This document shows positions 1 to 10,182 of a stretch of 64,000 bases of DNA, one piece after another. The notes beneath the pieces are model-generated. The model had not been told where the DNA came from. It did no database searches and worked only from the letters and a program-made list of their open reading frames with translations. Position 1 is the first letter of the stretch. Each line of letters starts with the position of its first letter. Source of the DNA: Klebsiella pneumoniae (GTDB lineage: Bacteria; Pseudomonadota; Gammaproteobacteria; Ga0077536); the NCBI GenBank assembly GCA_945862315.1, contig CAMAXW010000001.1:96483-160482 (forward strand), in the 5' to 3' direction. Both the position numbers and the translations under genes were made by a program.

Positions 1-1
1 G

Positions 2-2920
2 CTGAGTTGTCGGCGCATCAAGCTCGAGTCCCCCGTACTCAATAACGCCGATTTGGCCAAACTACGACATCTCGACCAGCAGGGCTTTCGTACTCAGACC
101 GTGACCGCGCTCTACCCGATTGCCGAGGGTCTTTCGGGTTTGGAAGCCGCGCTCGCACGCGTATTTGAAGAAACCGATGCCGCCATCGACGCGGGCCATT
201 CTTTTGTCATCCTCTCTGACCGGGGCATGGACGAGACCTACGCGCCCATTCCGGCGCTGTTGGTCACGGCTGGCACGCATCACCATTTGGTGCGCAATGG
301 CCGGCGCATGCGGGTGGGGCTGGTGGTTGAATCCGGCGAACCGCGGGAAGTGCACCACTTCGCGACCCTGCTGGGCTATGGCGCGGATGCGGTGAACCCC
401 TACTTGGCGTTCGAGACCCTCAACGACCTCTTGCAGCAGGGCGTTCTAAAAGAAGCCGCGCTCAAAGGCCGCAAGCCCGCAGAAACCCTGCGCGACACCG
501 CCGTGCGTAATTACCTCAAGGCGATCAACAAGGGGCTGGTAAAAGTGATGTCCAAAATGGGCATTTCTACCGTGCAGTCCTATCGTGGTGCGCAAATTTT
601 TGAGGCCATCGGCTTAGACCAAGCGGTCGTGGATCGCTACTTCACGTGGACGGCAACCCGCATCGGTGGCATTGGTCTGGAAATGATCGAGCGCGAAATC
701 AACCTCCGCCACCATCACGCGTTTCAGAGCCGCCGAGCGACCCAACCGGAGCTAGCTTCGGGTGGCGAATACCAGTGGCGGCGCGACGGCGAATATCACT
801 TATTCAACCCCGAGACGGTCTACAAACTCCAGCACGCCACGCGCGACGGCCGCGAGGACATCTTTCGCGAATACACCTCGTTGGTCGATAAGCAAAGCGC
901 GGACATGGCAACCCTGCGCGGGTTGTTCCAGCTAAAAGTCGCCCCGACCCCCGTGCCGTTGGCGGAAGTAGAGTCTGTCGCAAGCCTCATGAAGCGCTTT
1001 CATACTGGCGCCATGTCCTACGGATCCATCAGCACCGAGGCCCACGAAACCCTCGCCGTGGCGCTCAACCGCATCGGCGGGCGCTCGAATACGGGCGAAG
1101 GTGGCGAAGACCCGGCGCGCTTCACGCCGGACGCAAACGGCGATTCACGGCGCAGCGCGGTCAAGCAGGTAGCCTCTGGCCGCTTCGGTGTCACCAGCGA
1201 ATACCTCGTCAATGCTGACGACCTCCAAATCAAAATGGCGCAGGGCGCAAAGCCCGGCGAGGGCGGCCAATTGCCCGGCCATAAGGTGTATCCGTGGATC
1301 GCCAAAGTGCGCTACTCCACACCCGGCGTCGGCCTGATTTCGCCACCGCCGCACCACGACATCTACTCCATCGAAGACTTGGCGCAGCTCATCCACGACC
1401 TCAAGAACGCCAATCCGCAAGCCAGAGTGCACGTCAAACTGGTGGCCGAAATGGGGGTTGGTACGGTGGCCGCAGGCGTGGCCAAAGCGCATTCGGATGT
1501 CGTGCTGATTTCCGGCTATGACGGCGGTACCGGCGCCTCCCCGCTCACCTCGCTCAAGCACGCCGGCGTGCCGTGGGAATTAGGCTTGGCCGAGACCCAA
1601 CAGGTGCTCGTGGCCAACCAACTGCGCGACCGCATCGTGGTGCAGGTAGACGGTCAAATGAAAACTGGCCGGGACGTCATCATCGGCGCGCTGCTGGGGG
1701 CTGAGGAATTTGGTTTCGCCACCGCGCCACTGGTCGTCCTGGGCTGCGTGATGATGCGCGTTTGTCATCTCAATACCTGCCCTGTTGGGATTGCCACACA
1801 AGACCCTCGGCTACGCGCCAAATTTGCGGGCAAGGCAGAATTTGTCGAGAATTTCTTCCGTTTCATTGCGCAGGAAGTCCGCGAATATATGGCAGCGCTG
1901 GGTTTTCGCACACTCAATGAAATCATCGGGCGGGCGGATCTCATCGAAGCAAACGCGGCAGTGGACCACTGGAAGGCGAGGGGTTTGGACTTCTCCAAAA
2001 TTCTCTACGCGCCACCGGTTGCGCCCGCAACGGCGCTGTATTGCACCCAGAGCCAAGACCATGGGCTGGATCGCTCGCTCGACCGCCGCGTGATTGTGCC
2101 GGGTTGTCAGGCGGCGCTGGAACACGCCCAACCCGTGACACTCAACGTCCCCGTGCGCAACGTCAACCGCACCGTCGGTACGCTGCTGGGCTATGAAATC
2201 ACCAAGCGCTATGGTGGCGCCGGCCTACCGCCGGACACCATCCGCTTGAACTTCACCGGCTCCGCCGGGCAAAGTTTCGGCGCCTTCGTCCCGCAGGGCA
2301 TCACCATGACGCTCGAGGGCGATGCCAACGACTACCTTGGCAAGGGCCTGTCCGGTGGGAAAATCATGGTCTTTCCGCCACGGGAGTCGACTTTCGTGGC
2401 AGAAGAAAACATCCTCGTGGGCAACGTCGTGTTGTACGGTGCCACCTCGGGCGAAGCTTACTTCCGCGGTCTTGCCGGCGAGCGTTTCTGCGTGCGCAAC
2501 AGCGGTGCCGAAGCCGTTGTTGAGGGGGTTGGCGATCATGGCTGCGAATACATGACCGGCGGTCGGGTGGTGATCATTGGTGGCACCGGGCGCAATTTTG
2601 CCGCGGGGATGTCTGGTGGCGTCGCCTTCATATTTGACCCCAAGAATAACTTTGCGCAGCGCTGCAACACCGAAATGGTCGACCTCGATCGCATTGACAC
2701 CGAAGAAGACGACGCTTGCGTGCAGCGTCTACTGAGCAATCACGCTCGTTATACCCAGAGCCCTGTCGCGCAGAAAATTTTGCGCGACTGGACCACCACG
2801 CGGACACAATTTGTGAAAGTGATGCCCAGAGACTACAAGCACGTGCTGGCCGTTATTGCCAACGCCCGCGCCTTAGGCCTATCCGAAGACCTCGCCGTGA
2901 TGGAGGCCGTCAATGGCTAA
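2..2920 (+). CDS. gltB: Glutamate synthase (NADPH) large subunit, C-terminal two thirds (5' truncated by window)
   Basis: GltB makes two glutamates from glutamine and 2-oxoglutarate in the cytoplasm, with GltD as partner. The frame is open from base 2, so the gene begins upstream. 972 residues are visible of a family normally near 1,500 long. The missing part is the N-terminal glutamine amidotransferase domain. Visible in order are the central domain, the FMN-binding synthase domain (about 930-2000, including a [12 protein letters not shown] stretch), the 3Fe-4S cysteine motif [11 protein letters not shown] (about 1760-1790) and the C-terminal Gly-rich beta-helix (about 2150-2700). The stop overlaps the gltD start by 8 bases, implying translational coupling. 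Confidence 0.96.
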   Translation: MSCRRIKLESPVLNNADLAKLRHLDQQGFRTQTVTALYPIAEGLSGLEAALARVFEETDAAIDAGHSFVILSDRGMDETYAPIPALLVTAGTHHHLVRNGRRMRVGLVVESGEPREVHHFATLLGYGADAVNPYLAFETLNDLLQQGVLKEAALKGRKPAETLRDTAVRNYLKAINKGLVKVMSKMGISTVQSYRGAQIFEAIGLDQAVVDRYFTWTATRIGGIGLEMIEREINLRHHHAFQSRRATQPELASGGEYQWRRDGEYHLFNPETVYKLQHATRDGREDIFREYTSLVDKQSADMATLRGLFQLKVAPTPVPLAEVESVASLMKRFHTGAMSYGSISTEAHETLAVALNRIGGRSNTGEGGEDPARFTPDANGDSRRSAVKQVASGRFGVTSEYLVNADDLQIKMAQGAKPGEGGQLPGHKVYPWIAKVRYSTPGVGLISPPPHHDIYSIEDLAQLIHDLKNANPQARVHVKLVAEMGVGTVAAGVAKAHSDVVLISGYDGGTGASPLTSLKHAGVPWELGLAETQQVLVANQLRDRIVVQVDGQMKTGRDVIIGALLGAEEFGFATAPLVVLGCVMMRVCHLNTCPVGIATQDPRLRAKFAGKAEFVENFFRFIAQEVREYMAALGFRTLNEIIGRADLIEANAAVDHWKARGLDFSKILYAPPVAPATALYCTQSQDHGLDRSLDRRVIVPGCQAALEHAQPVTLNVPVRNVNRTVGTLLGYEITKRYGGAGLPPDTIRLNFTGSAGQSFGAFVPQGITMTLEGDANDYLGKGLSGGKIMVFPPRESTFVAEENILVGNVVLYGATSGEAYFRGLAGERFCVRNSGAEAVVEGVGDHGCEYMTGGRVVIIGGTGRNFAAGMSGGVAFIFDPKNNFAQRCNTEMVDLDRIDTEEDDACVQRLLSNHARYTQSPVAQKILRDWTTTRTQFVKVMPRDYKHVLAVIANARALGLSEDLAVMEAVNG

Positions 2921-4358
2921 AATCAGCGGTTTTATGGAGTTTGGCCGAGAAAAACAACCGTACCGCCCGGTCGCTGAACGCCTGCACGACTGGTCTCAGG
3001 TGATGCAGCCCTGGGAGGGCAAAGCGCTCAACCAACAGGCTGCGCGGTGCATGGACTGCGGCATTCCTTTTTGCCACCAAGGTTGTCCTCTGGGAAATTT
3101 AATCCCGGACTGGAACGACTTGGTGTACCGCGAACGCTGGGCAGAAGCCAGCGATCGCCTGCACGCCACCAATAACTTTCCGGAATTTACCGGCAGCCTG
3201 TGCCCAGCGCCCTGCGAAGGGGCCTGCGTGCTGGGCATCAACGATAACCCAGTCGCGATCAAGGCCGTGGAACTGGCGATCATCGACCGGGCGTTTGCCG
3301 AAGGTTGGGTCAAGCCACGCCCACCCAGTCGGGAAACCGGCAAGAAAATCGCCATTGTTGGATCTGGGCCCGCGGGCTTAGCCGCCGCTCAGCAACTGCG
3401 TCGTGCGGGCCACGCCGTGAGCGTATTTGAGCGTGATGACCGCATCGGGGGCTTGCTACGCTACGGCATCCCCGAATTCAAGATGGAAAAAAACGTCCTC
3501 GACCGCCGACTCCAACAGCTGGAAGCCGAAGGCGTGCAGTTTCACACGGGCGCTAACGTGGGGGTCAACATCGACTCCAGCCAACTGCGGCGCGACTTCG
3601 ACGTCATCTTGCTGGCCGGCGGCGCCACCGCGCCGCGGGATCTCGCGCTGCCGGGCCGTGATCTGCGGGGCGTGCACTACGCAATGGATTACCTCAGCCG
3701 GCAAAACCGGCGCTTAGAGGGCGATCAACTCGCCGAGGAGCCCGAATTCTCTGCCACCGGCAAGCACGTCGTGATCATTGGCGGCGGCGATACCGGCGCT
3801 GATTGCCTCGGCACGGCGCACCGGCAGCAGGCCAAACACATCGAGCAACTAGAAATCCTCCCGCGCCCGCCGAGCACCCGTGGCGACGACAATCCGTGGC
3901 CGGAATGGCCGCGGGTGTACCGCACTTCCTCCGCCCACGAAGAAGGTGGCGAACGCGTCTATGCAGTTTCCGCCAAGCGCTTTATCGATGATGGCACTGG
4001 CCAAATCCGCGCCATCGAAATTGTCGACGTGGCGCTAAACCCCGAGGCAGGTCGTATGGTGCTAGGGGAAATAGCGGGTTCGGCACGTGAATTACCCTGC
4101 GATCTCGCCCTGCTCGCCATGGGTTTTGTGGCACCCGAGCGCCCCGCACTCGACCAACTTGCCGTCAAACTCACAGAGCGCGGTAACGTGTGGCGCGATA
4201 AGACTTGGATGACTTCCGTCCTTGGGGTATTCGCCGCCGGCGATATGCAACGTGGCCAATCGCTCATTGTGTGGGCGATTGCGGAAGGCCGTGCCGCTGC
4301 GGCGAGCATCGACCGCTATCTCATGGGGCAGACTGACCTGCCATCACCGGTTGCCTGA
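2913..4358 (+). CDS. gltD: Glutamate synthase (NADPH) small subunit
   Basis: 481 residues, the usual length for GltD. It takes electrons from NADPH through FAD and 4Fe-4S clusters and passes them to GltB. Visible are the N-terminal cluster cysteines C46, C49, C54, C58 and C97, C101, C105, the FAD motif GSGPAG near residue 150, an NAD(P)H-binding GGGDTGAD stretch near 290 and the C-terminal [10 protein letters not shown] motif. The ATG lies inside the last codons of gltB (ATGGCTAA), so the subunits are probably made in a fixed ratio. Nothing is odd about the gene. Confidence 0.97.
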   Translation: MAKISGFMEFGREKQPYRPVAERLHDWSQVMQPWEGKALNQQAARCMDCGIPFCHQGCPLGNLIPDWNDLVYRERWAEASDRLHATNNFPEFTGSLCPAPCEGACVLGINDNPVAIKAVELAIIDRAFAEGWVKPRPPSRETGKKIAIVGSGPAGLAAAQQLRRAGHAVSVFERDDRIGGLLRYGIPEFKMEKNVLDRRLQQLEAEGVQFHTGANVGVNIDSSQLRRDFDVILLAGGATAPRDLALPGRDLRGVHYAMDYLSRQNRRLEGDQLAEEPEFSATGKHVVIIGGGDTGADCLGTAHRQQAKHIEQLEILPRPPSTRGDDNPWPEWPRVYRTSSAHEEGGERVYAVSAKRFIDDGTGQIRAIEIVDVALNPEAGRMVLGEIAGSARELPCDLALLAMGFVAPERPALDQLAVKLTERGNVWRDKTWMTSVLGVFAAGDMQRGQSLIVWAIAEGRAAAASIDRYLMGQTDLPSPVA

Positions 4359-4371
4359 GCTAACGGCGGCG

Positions 4372-5406
4372 GTGTCCACCCTCATCAACGACCGCTTCTT
4401 GCGCGCGTTGCGCCGCGAACCGGTGGACCGCACGCCGGTGTGGATCATGCGGCAAGCGGGTCGCTACCTCCCCGAGTACCGGGCAACCCGCATGCGCGCC
4501 GGCGATTTCCTAACGCTGTGCAAAACACCTGACCTAGCGTGTGAGGTGACTTTGCAGCCACTCGCGCGCTTTCCGCTAGATGCCGCCATTCTTTTCTCCG
4601 ACATCCTCACGATTCCCGATGCCATGGGCCTAGGCCTGTCCATCGACGAAGGGGTCGGCCCCAGGCTCGCCAACCCTATCCGCAGCGCGCGCGATGTTGC
4701 CCGCCTCGGCGTGCCCGATCCAGAACGCGAACTCCGTTATGTCCCCGATGCCGTGCGCGTCATCAAGCGCGAACTCAATGGGCAAGTGCCGCTCATCGGC
4801 TTTGCGGGCAGCCCCTGGACGCTCGCCACCTACATGATCGAAGGCGGTGGCGGCGATCACGATTTCAAGCGTGCCAAAGCGTGGGTCTACGACGAACCAG
4901 CACGCTTGCATCAACTGTTGGCGGTGCTAACCCAATCGGTTATCGAGTATCTCAAGGCCCAGCGAGCGGCGGGAGTCGACGCCATCATGGTGTTTGACAC
5001 CTGGGGCGGCGCGTTGGCGGCGCAGGCCTATCATGAGTTCTCGCTGGCCTATCTCGCGCAGATCGTGAGCGCGCTAGGAAATAGTGTGCCGACGATTCTT
5101 TTCACCAAAGGTGGTGCCCCGTGGCTGGAGGCCATTGCGCAAACGGGTTGCAGCGCTGTGGGGCTGGACTGGACGGTGAATCTCGGGGATGCACGGCGTC
5201 GTATTGGTGAGCATTGCGCGCTGCAGGGCAACCTTGATCCGGCGGTACTGCGAGCCTCAATCCCGGTGATTGAGCGCGAGGTCGCCAACACCCTGGCCGC
5301 CTACGGCCCAGGTCCTGGGCATATCTTTAATCTAGGTCACGGCATTACCCCCGACATCAACCCCGACCATGTCGCCGCCTTGGTGGCAGCAGTTCAGCGC
5401 GGCTAA
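4372..5406 (+). CDS. hemE: Uroporphyrinogen decarboxylase
   Basis: HemE decarboxylates uroporphyrinogen III to coproporphyrinogen III in heme synthesis. The N-terminal signature [16 protein letters not shown] and the [18 protein letters not shown] segment are diagnostic. The GTG at 4372 is chosen because it gives [12 protein letters not shown] right after the start, as in the family, and 344 residues. A longer frame reaches back into gltD with unrelated sequence. A TTG at 4351 is a weaker alternative. Only 13 bases separate it from gltD, so it is probably cotranscribed. No strong Shine-Dalgarno is visible. Confidence 0.95.
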   Translation: MSTLINDRFLRALRREPVDRTPVWIMRQAGRYLPEYRATRMRAGDFLTLCKTPDLACEVTLQPLARFPLDAAILFSDILTIPDAMGLGLSIDEGVGPRLANPIRSARDVARLGVPDPERELRYVPDAVRVIKRELNGQVPLIGFAGSPWTLATYMIEGGGGDHDFKRAKAWVYDEPARLHQLLAVLTQSVIEYLKAQRAAGVDAIMVFDTWGGALAAQAYHEFSLAYLAQIVSALGNSVPTILFTKGGAPWLEAIAQTGCSAVGLDWTVNLGDARRRIGEHCALQGNLDPAVLRASIPVIEREVANTLAAYGPGPGHIFNLGHGITPDINPDHVAALVAAVQRG

Positions 5407-5416
5407 AGCGGCGGCC

Positions 5417-5881
5417 TCAGTCGAGTAACAAGCGCAGCGGCTTCATGGGCGAGCTGACAAAACCATGGCGGGCATAAAAACGCTGTGCCCCGCTGTTGGT
5501 TTCGTCGGTCAATAGCGTCACGCGGGCGCAGCCCTGAGATCTCGCATGGGCTATCGCATGGCGGAGCAAACCCGATCCAATGCCTGCCCCGCGATAGGTT
5601 GGGGCCACGACCATATCTTCGAGTAGTGCCACCCGCGCACCCAACGCAGTAGATATCGTATACAACAACCCAACCATACCGATGGCACGTTCGCCCGCGT
5701 GCGCCACCAGCAGGTGGCCAATCGAGGGGTTTTCAATGATGAGGCTCAGCCCGCGACACTGCGCCGCGTGGTTGGGAACGAATTCTGCTTCTTGTGCAAA
5801 CAAGGTCGACAGCAAATCTGACAGGGCTGGCACCTGGCTGGCGCCCGCCACGGTAATGCGCAGCGCTGCGGCGTCCGTCAT
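5417..5881 (-). CDS. GNAT family N-acetyltransferase
   Basis: 154 residues with a GNAT fold. The acetyl-CoA-binding motif A is the VVAPTYRGAGIGSGLL stretch near residue 91, followed by a C-terminal NSGAQRFYARHGF motif typical of small cytoplasmic N-acetyltransferases. The substrate cannot be inferred. It converges on hemE with a 10-base gap and lies 24 bases downstream of the endopeptidase gene on the same strand, so it may be transcribed with it. Confidence 0.85.
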   Translation of the reverse strand: MTDAAALRITVAGASQVPALSDLLSTLFAQEAEFVPNHAAQCRGLSLIIENPSIGHLLVAHAGERAIGMVGLLYTISTALGARVALLEDMVVAPTYRGAGIGSGLLRHAIAHARSQGCARVTLLTDETNSGAQRFYARHGFVSSPMKPLRLLLD

Positions 5882-5905
5882 GTTGCGGCCCGCTTTGGCA
5901 CGCCC

Positions 5906-7204
5906 CTAATGCGCGGCCAGACTGCGTGTCGGGCGTCGCGACTCCAGCCAACGCCGCACTCGATTGGCATCCCCAATGGGGGTTAGCTTGCCGGCACCAT
6001 CGAGCAACACCAAGATAAGCGTGCGTTCGGCGACCCGCGCTTTCATCACCAAACAGCGTCCTGCTTCGGAGGTGTAGCCGGTCTTCGACAACTCAATGTG
6101 CCACTCGGGGCTTTGGCTCTGCACCAGTCGATTGGTGTTTTTGAAAACTTCCTGGCGGCGTCCTCCCAGCAAACTCACGGTCTGGCCCGTGCTCGTGGTG
6201 AATTCGCGGATCAAAAGATAGTCGCTCGCCGCACGCACCATGAGCGCCAGATCGCTCGCCGTCGAGAGATTGCGGGGATTCAGCCCGGCGGGGTCGGCGA
6301 AATGCGAGTGCTGCATGCCTAAGGCTTTCGCTTTGGCATTCATGGCGTTAATGAAAACCGCCCGACCGCCCGGATAGGTACGTGCCAGCGAGGCCGCCGC
6401 GCGATTCTCCGAGGACATCAACGCCAAACGCAGAATATCGCGGCGCGGCAGGCGACTGCCAACGACCAAGCGCGAGTGGGTACCTTTCAATCGGTCTACA
6501 TCTGCCACGTCAATCGTGATGGTCTCTTGCATGGGCAACTGCGCGTCTAGCGTCACCATCGCCGTCATGAGTTTGGTGATCGAGGCGATGGACGTCTGAT
6601 CGTCCGGGTTACGCGCCATCAGCACTTTGCCGTCAGCCTGGTCCAGTACCAACAAAGAGACCGACTGCATACCCAGAGCCCGGGGATCAATCGCACCGGC
6701 GGCCAGCAGTGGCCTGGTGACCGGCGCCGCAGGTGGGTTAGTTTTACGAACAGCTTTAGGGCGCGGTTTGGGCGCGCCCTTCTGCGCCACCGCTTTTGCA
6801 GTGGCCGTAGGTTTGGTCTTGCTAACCACTTTACGCGCCGCGGTGGTGGGGCTGGTTTTACGCGCCGCGGTGGTCTTGGTTTTACGCGCCGTGGTGGTGC
6901 TGGTTTTACGCGCCGCGGTGGTCTTGGTTTTATGCGCCGCGGTGGTCTTGGTTTTATGCGCCGCGGTGGTCTTGGTTTTACGCGCCGCGGTGGTCTTGGT
7001 TTTAGGCGCCGCGGTGGTGCTGGTTTTACGCGCCGCGGTGGTGGGGGTTTTCGGTTTGGTTTGCGGGCGCGCGGCAGGATCAGATTGTTGGCTACCCGTG
7101 GCTGCTACCGGGTCTGGCGACGTCGCAGAGGTCGGCTGCTCGGCGCGAAGCGCGGCAGAGCCGAGACTAAACGCCAGCAAAAAACCCAGTGTAACAAGCC
7201 GCAT
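5906..7204 (-). CDS. pbpG: D-alanyl-D-alanine endopeptidase, PBP7-like (peptidase S11), with Lys/Thr/Ala repeat linker
   Basis: 432 residues. A signal peptide (about 1-21) is followed by a low-complexity region of near-identical 8-residue units of the type TTAARKTK (about 55-125), then a serine peptidase S11 domain. The active-site motifs are S208-I-T-K211, S265-E-N267 and K374-T-G376. The family cleaves D-Ala-meso-DAP crosslinks in periplasmic peptidoglycan. The basic linker is unusual for PBP7 proteins and could tether the enzyme to anionic wall polymers (inference). The ATG is preceded by a GGAGG ribosome site 5 bases upstream. The symbol rests on domain type; a DacA-type carboxypeptidase is less likely because the long C-terminal domain and amphipathic tail are absent. 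Confidence 0.88.
   Translation of the reverse strand: MRLVTLGFLLAFSLGSAALRAEQPTSATSPDPVAATGSQQSDPAARPQTKPKTPTTAARKTSTTAAPKTKTTAARKTKTTAAHKTKTTAAHKTKTTAARKTSTTTARKTKTTAARKTSPTTAARKVVSKTKPTATAKAVAQKGAPKPRPKAVRKTNPPAAPVTRPLLAAGAIDPRALGMQSVSLLVLDQADGKVLMARNPDDQTSIASITKLMTAMVTLDAQLPMQETITIDVADVDRLKGTHSRLVVGSRLPRRDILRLALMSSENRAAASLARTYPGGRAVFINAMNAKAKALGMQHSHFADPAGLNPRNLSTASDLALMVRAASDYLLIREFTTSTGQTVSLLGGRRQEVFKNTNRLVQSQSPEWHIELSKTGYTSEAGRCLVMKARVAERTLILVLLDGAGKLTPIGDANRVRRWLESRRPTRSLAAH
6830..7042 (-). repeat. Tandem 24-bp coding repeat inside the PBP7-like gene
   Basis: About eight to nine tandem 24-bp units, each encoding TTAARKTK, TTAAHKTK or TTAARKTS. Two neighbouring units encode the same TTAAHKTK peptide, which suggests recent duplication. 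The repeat keeps the frame, so changes in copy number would alter linker length without breaking the gene. Confidence 0.9.
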
Positions 7205-7220
7205 TCAGCCTCCGCGCAGC

Positions 7221-7237
7221 GTGGCGAGGATCGCCAC
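7221..7237. other. Perfect hairpin just upstream of the endopeptidase ribosome site
   Basis: A 7-bp perfect inverted repeat (GTGGCGA / TCGCCAC) with a 3-base loop sits about 5 bases upstream of the GGAGG of the PBP7-like gene. It could be a leader structure that affects translation, or part of a weak terminator for lnt, which ends at 7312. There is no T tract on the minus-strand side. Confidence 0.4.
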
Positions 7238-7311
7238 TTTAGAAAATATCAGTCAATAGTTTACGTTCTCCTGCCACGCAGGTCGCCCTTTCAAGGCAGA
7301 TTTTTTTGCCC

Positions 7312-8829
7312 TTAGATTGGCCCCGAAACCGGCCGGCGAAGTGCACTTAAAACCCCCGCCAGTAGCAGCGCCAGACACGCCACCAGCGCCGGCCACGCGC
7401 CGTAGCGCACAAACGGTGTGACGCCTACGCGCGGTTGCGTAGCGCCGGTCACCACAACCGGCACAAACTGCGCCGAATGCGCCAGCACCTCACCACGATA
7501 ATTAATAATCGCCGAAATGCCCGTGTTAGTGGCGCGCAGCAAATCTCGCCCATTTTCCAACGCCCGCACCCTGGCAATTTGTAAATGCTGATGGGGTGCC
7601 GCGCTGTCGCCAAACCAAGCATCATTACTCACATTCACCAACAGATTAGCGTCTGGCAGCGGTTGGCTTACTTCGCCGGCATAAGCATCCTCGTAGCAAA
7701 TGGTGACCCCGATCCTAAGCTCGCCCGCCCGCAGCGCCGGCTGCTGTGGCGAACCTGGCGTAAAGCTCGACATCGGGATCGACAAAAAATTGAGCATCGG
7801 ACGCAGTTGATGCTCAAAAGGCAGGTACTCGCCAAAAGGCACTAAATGGTGCTTGCTGTACAGGCCCTCGTTGAGCCCCAACAGCAACACGCTGTTGAAA
7901 TAACGATCAGCGTTTTCCGCCGTCGGCAAACCCAGCAGAAACACGCTGCGCGCGGCACGGGCGCGGCGCGTTAGTTGGTCGAGATAGGCTGGGATTTCCT
8001 GCGGAAAAGCCGGCAGCGCGGTTTCTGGCCACACAATAATGCCAGCCCCCCAGTGGGGTTCCGTGAGGGTGGCGTAACGGACGAGCGTTGCCGCACGGGT
8101 CTCCGGCGACCATTTAATCTCTTGAGGCACCGCGCCCTGGACCAAGGCTACGCTATGCGGCGAGCCGCTGACCTGCGTCCATTCCTGCGTGGCGAGCAGA
8201 CTGCCTGCGAGCACCAGCAGCGCCACCACGAACAAACCGGCACTGCCCGTTAGCACGGAACGGCGGAGCGCGAGGGTGCCACACGCGGCGGCCATGACCC
8301 CGATTAACAAGGTGGTGCCCGAGGCACCGATAACCGGTAAAAACCCGCGCAAGGGCGAGTCCGTCTGGCTATCGCCCAGCACCAGCCACGGGCAACCGGA
8401 AAATAGCCAGCCCCGCGCCCATTCCCCTAGCGTCCACAAGCTCGGCGCCAGCAAACACAGTCGACTGAATTCGCCGCGGGCTGGTAGGCGGCGCACCCAC
8501 CAACCCACCAGCGCGGGATAAAGTGCTAGATACAGCGCAAACAGCGCCATCATAGAGACCGAGAAGCTATACAGCGGCAGGCCAAATTGGTGGATGCTAA
8601 TTTGCACCCAAGCCATCCCGTGCCCAAAAAAGCCGATCCCAAACAGCAAACCACGCCCCGCTGCGAGGCGTGGCGTGGTGGCCTGCCAGCTAAAAAACAG
8701 GGCCGCCAAACTCAGTGGTGCAAGCCACCACGCGCCGTAGGGGGCAAACGCAAAGGGCAGCAAAACGCCCGCCACGAGGGCCAGCAAGTGGTGTCTCACC
8801 CGCCGCGAGGGCATCAGTAAAACAGTCAC
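7312..8829 (-). CDS. lnt: Apolipoprotein N-acyltransferase
   Basis: 505 residues. Lnt adds the third acyl chain to the N-terminal cysteine of lipoproteins in the inner membrane. The N-terminal half has several hydrophobic segments (about 15-215). The C-terminal half is a nitrilase-like domain with the catalytic triad visible as E269 (WPETALPAFP), K326 (YSKHHLVPFGEY) and C378 (ICYEDAY). The GTG start at 8829 overlaps the corC stop by 4 bases (GTGA). An in-frame ATG at 8814 is an alternative. Gene order miaB-ybeZ-ybeY-corC-lnt is the classical one. Confidence 0.96.
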   Translation of the reverse strand: MTVLLMPSRRVRHHLLALVAGVLLPFAFAPYGAWWLAPLSLAALFFSWQATTPRLAAGRGLLFGIGFFGHGMAWVQISIHQFGLPLYSFSVSMMALFALYLALYPALVGWWVRRLPARGEFSRLCLLAPSLWTLGEWARGWLFSGCPWLVLGDSQTDSPLRGFLPVIGASGTTLLIGVMAAACGTLALRRSVLTGSAGLFVVALLVLAGSLLATQEWTQVSGSPHSVALVQGAVPQEIKWSPETRAATLVRYATLTEPHWGAGIIVWPETALPAFPQEIPAYLDQLTRRARAARSVFLLGLPTAENADRYFNSVLLLGLNEGLYSKHHLVPFGEYLPFEHQLRPMLNFLSIPMSSFTPGSPQQPALRAGELRIGVTICYEDAYAGEVSQPLPDANLLVNVSNDAWFGDSAAPHQHLQIARVRALENGRDLLRATNTGISAIINYRGEVLAHSAQFVPVVVTGATQPRVGVTPFVRYGAWPALVACLALLLAGVLSALRRPVSGPI

Positions 8830-9716
8830 ACGCCAGTTGGCGAGCCGCCTGCCCGCGCATCAGCGGCACGCATCACCCGCAGCAATTGGACGCGGCGCGG
8901 GTCGGCCCGGAGCACCTTAAAGTGGAATCCGGCAAATTCGATTTCGTCGCCTCGTTCCGGCAGTCGCCCAAATTCGTGGACCACTAAGCCACCGATGGTG
9001 TCGTACTGCCGGTCGCTCAACTCGACGTTGAAATACTCGTTGAAATTCGCGATCGGGGTACGCCCCTTGACGGTAAATCGGTTGGCCCGATGACTCCGCA
9101 CGAAGGCTTCGTCTTCGACGTCGTACTCGTCATCGATTTCGCCGACGATTTGTTCGATCACATCCTCAATGCTCACGAGCCCCGCGATACTCCCGTATTC
9201 GTCGATCACCAAGGCCAGATGATTCCGGCTGAGGCGGAATTCGCGAAGCAGAATATTGAGCCGCTTACTCTCGGGCACAAATATCACGGGGCGGAGCGCA
9301 TCTCGAATATTGAACGGTTGTTGCGGGTCTGCCGCTAGGGGCAACAGATCTTTGGCCAACAAAATGCCCAGTGCCCGTTCGTGTTTGACATCCAGCACCG
9401 GGAAACGTGAATGGGCCGACTCAATCACGGCAGGTAGGAACTCAGCGGGCGTGGCATCCGCCTCGATGAACACCATCTCGGCGCGTGGAATCATGATGTC
9501 GAGCACTTTCATTTCAGAGACTAAGACCGCGCCCTCCATCATTGCAGCCGTGTCGCTATCGATGAGGTTATGCCGTTCCGCCTCGTGGCATTGCCGCAGT
9601 AGGTCTTGGCGGGTGCGGGCGGGCGGTTGCAGCCATTTCGCCAGCCGCGCGCGGGGTGGATCGAAGGTTCGATTCAGCCACGTGCGCGGCATCGGATCGG
9701 GAGGTTCGTCGCTCAT
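8826..9716 (-). CDS. corC: CorC/HlyC-type CBS-domain protein (cation-efflux associated)
   Basis: 296 residues with two CBS motifs (about residues 70-195, MIPRAEMVFIEADAT and LVIDEYGSIAGLVSIEDV) and a C-terminal CorC/HlyC transporter-associated domain (about 205-285). The ATG at 9716 overlaps the ybeY stop (ATGA) and gives MSDEPPDPMPRTW. The longest frame adds 69 residues overlapping ybeY and is rejected. No membrane segments are seen, matching the soluble CorC subfamily linked to Mg/Co efflux. It sits in the ybeY-lnt operon. Confidence 0.93.
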   Translation of the reverse strand: MSDEPPDPMPRTWLNRTFDPPRARLAKWLQPPARTRQDLLRQCHEAERHNLIDSDTAAMMEGAVLVSEMKVLDIMIPRAEMVFIEADATPAEFLPAVIESAHSRFPVLDVKHERALGILLAKDLLPLAADPQQPFNIRDALRPVIFVPESKRLNILLREFRLSRNHLALVIDEYGSIAGLVSIEDVIEQIVGEIDDEYDVEDEAFVRSHRANRFTVKGRTPIANFNEYFNVELSDRQYDTIGGLVVHEFGRLPERGDEIEFAGFHFKVLRADPRRVQLLRVMRAADARAGGSPTGV

Positions 9717-10180
9717 GGCCGGGTCGTGTGCTCCAAGTAGGGGTCGGGAAACCCTAGCTCGGCCAGTAGCTGGCGCTCGAGTGTTTCCATGTTTAAAGCC
9801 TCGGCATCCTGCTCGTGATCGTAGCCCAGCAGGTGCAAGGCGCCGTGCACCAAGAGGTGCGCGCAATGGGCAGAAATGGTCTTGCGTTGGGCTTTCGCCT
9901 CGGCCTTGAGTACCGGTGCGCACAGCACAATGTCACCCAGTAGCGCGGGGGCAATCGCAGTGAGCCCCGTTACCGGGAACGACAACACGTTGGTCGCTCC
10001 CAATTTGCCACGCCAACGAGCATTCAGCGCCGCGCCTTCTTGCTGGTCGACGATGCGCACGGTGAGTTCAGCCGTGCTGCGCAGATGCCGCACCGCATGG
10101 CCCAGCCAGCGCGTCATTTGGATATTAGTGGGCAGTCCGCGCGGCGCACCGGGACGCTGAATTTCAACATTGATAGACAT
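9713..10180 (-). CDS. ybeY: Endoribonuclease YbeY (16S rRNA 3' maturation)
   Basis: 155 residues with the zinc-binding signature HGALHLLGYDHEQD near residue 112, where the three histidines bind the metal. YbeY acts in 16S rRNA 3'-end processing and ribosome quality control. The N-terminal part varies between species as usual. The stop overlaps the corC start by 4 bases, and the start is 2 bases from the ybeZ stop, so the genes are tightly coupled. Confidence 0.96.
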   Translation of the reverse strand: MSINVEIQRPGAPRGLPTNIQMTRWLGHAVRHLRSTAELTVRIVDQQEGAALNARWRGKLGATNVLSFPVTGLTAIAPALLGDIVLCAPVLKAEAKAQRKTISAHCAHLLVHGALHLLGYDHEQDAEALNMETLERQLLAELGFPDPYLEHTTRP

Positions 10181-10182
10181 AT

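Noticed and set aside
4222..4371. Long upstream extension of hemE
   Set aside because: It overlaps gltD with sequence unlike any HemE N-terminus; the GTG at 4372 gives the family start.
6627..7259. A 210-codon plus-strand frame with Val/Leu/Ala repeats
   Set aside because: It is the complement of the pbpG coding repeat. The hydrophobic repeats are an artefact.
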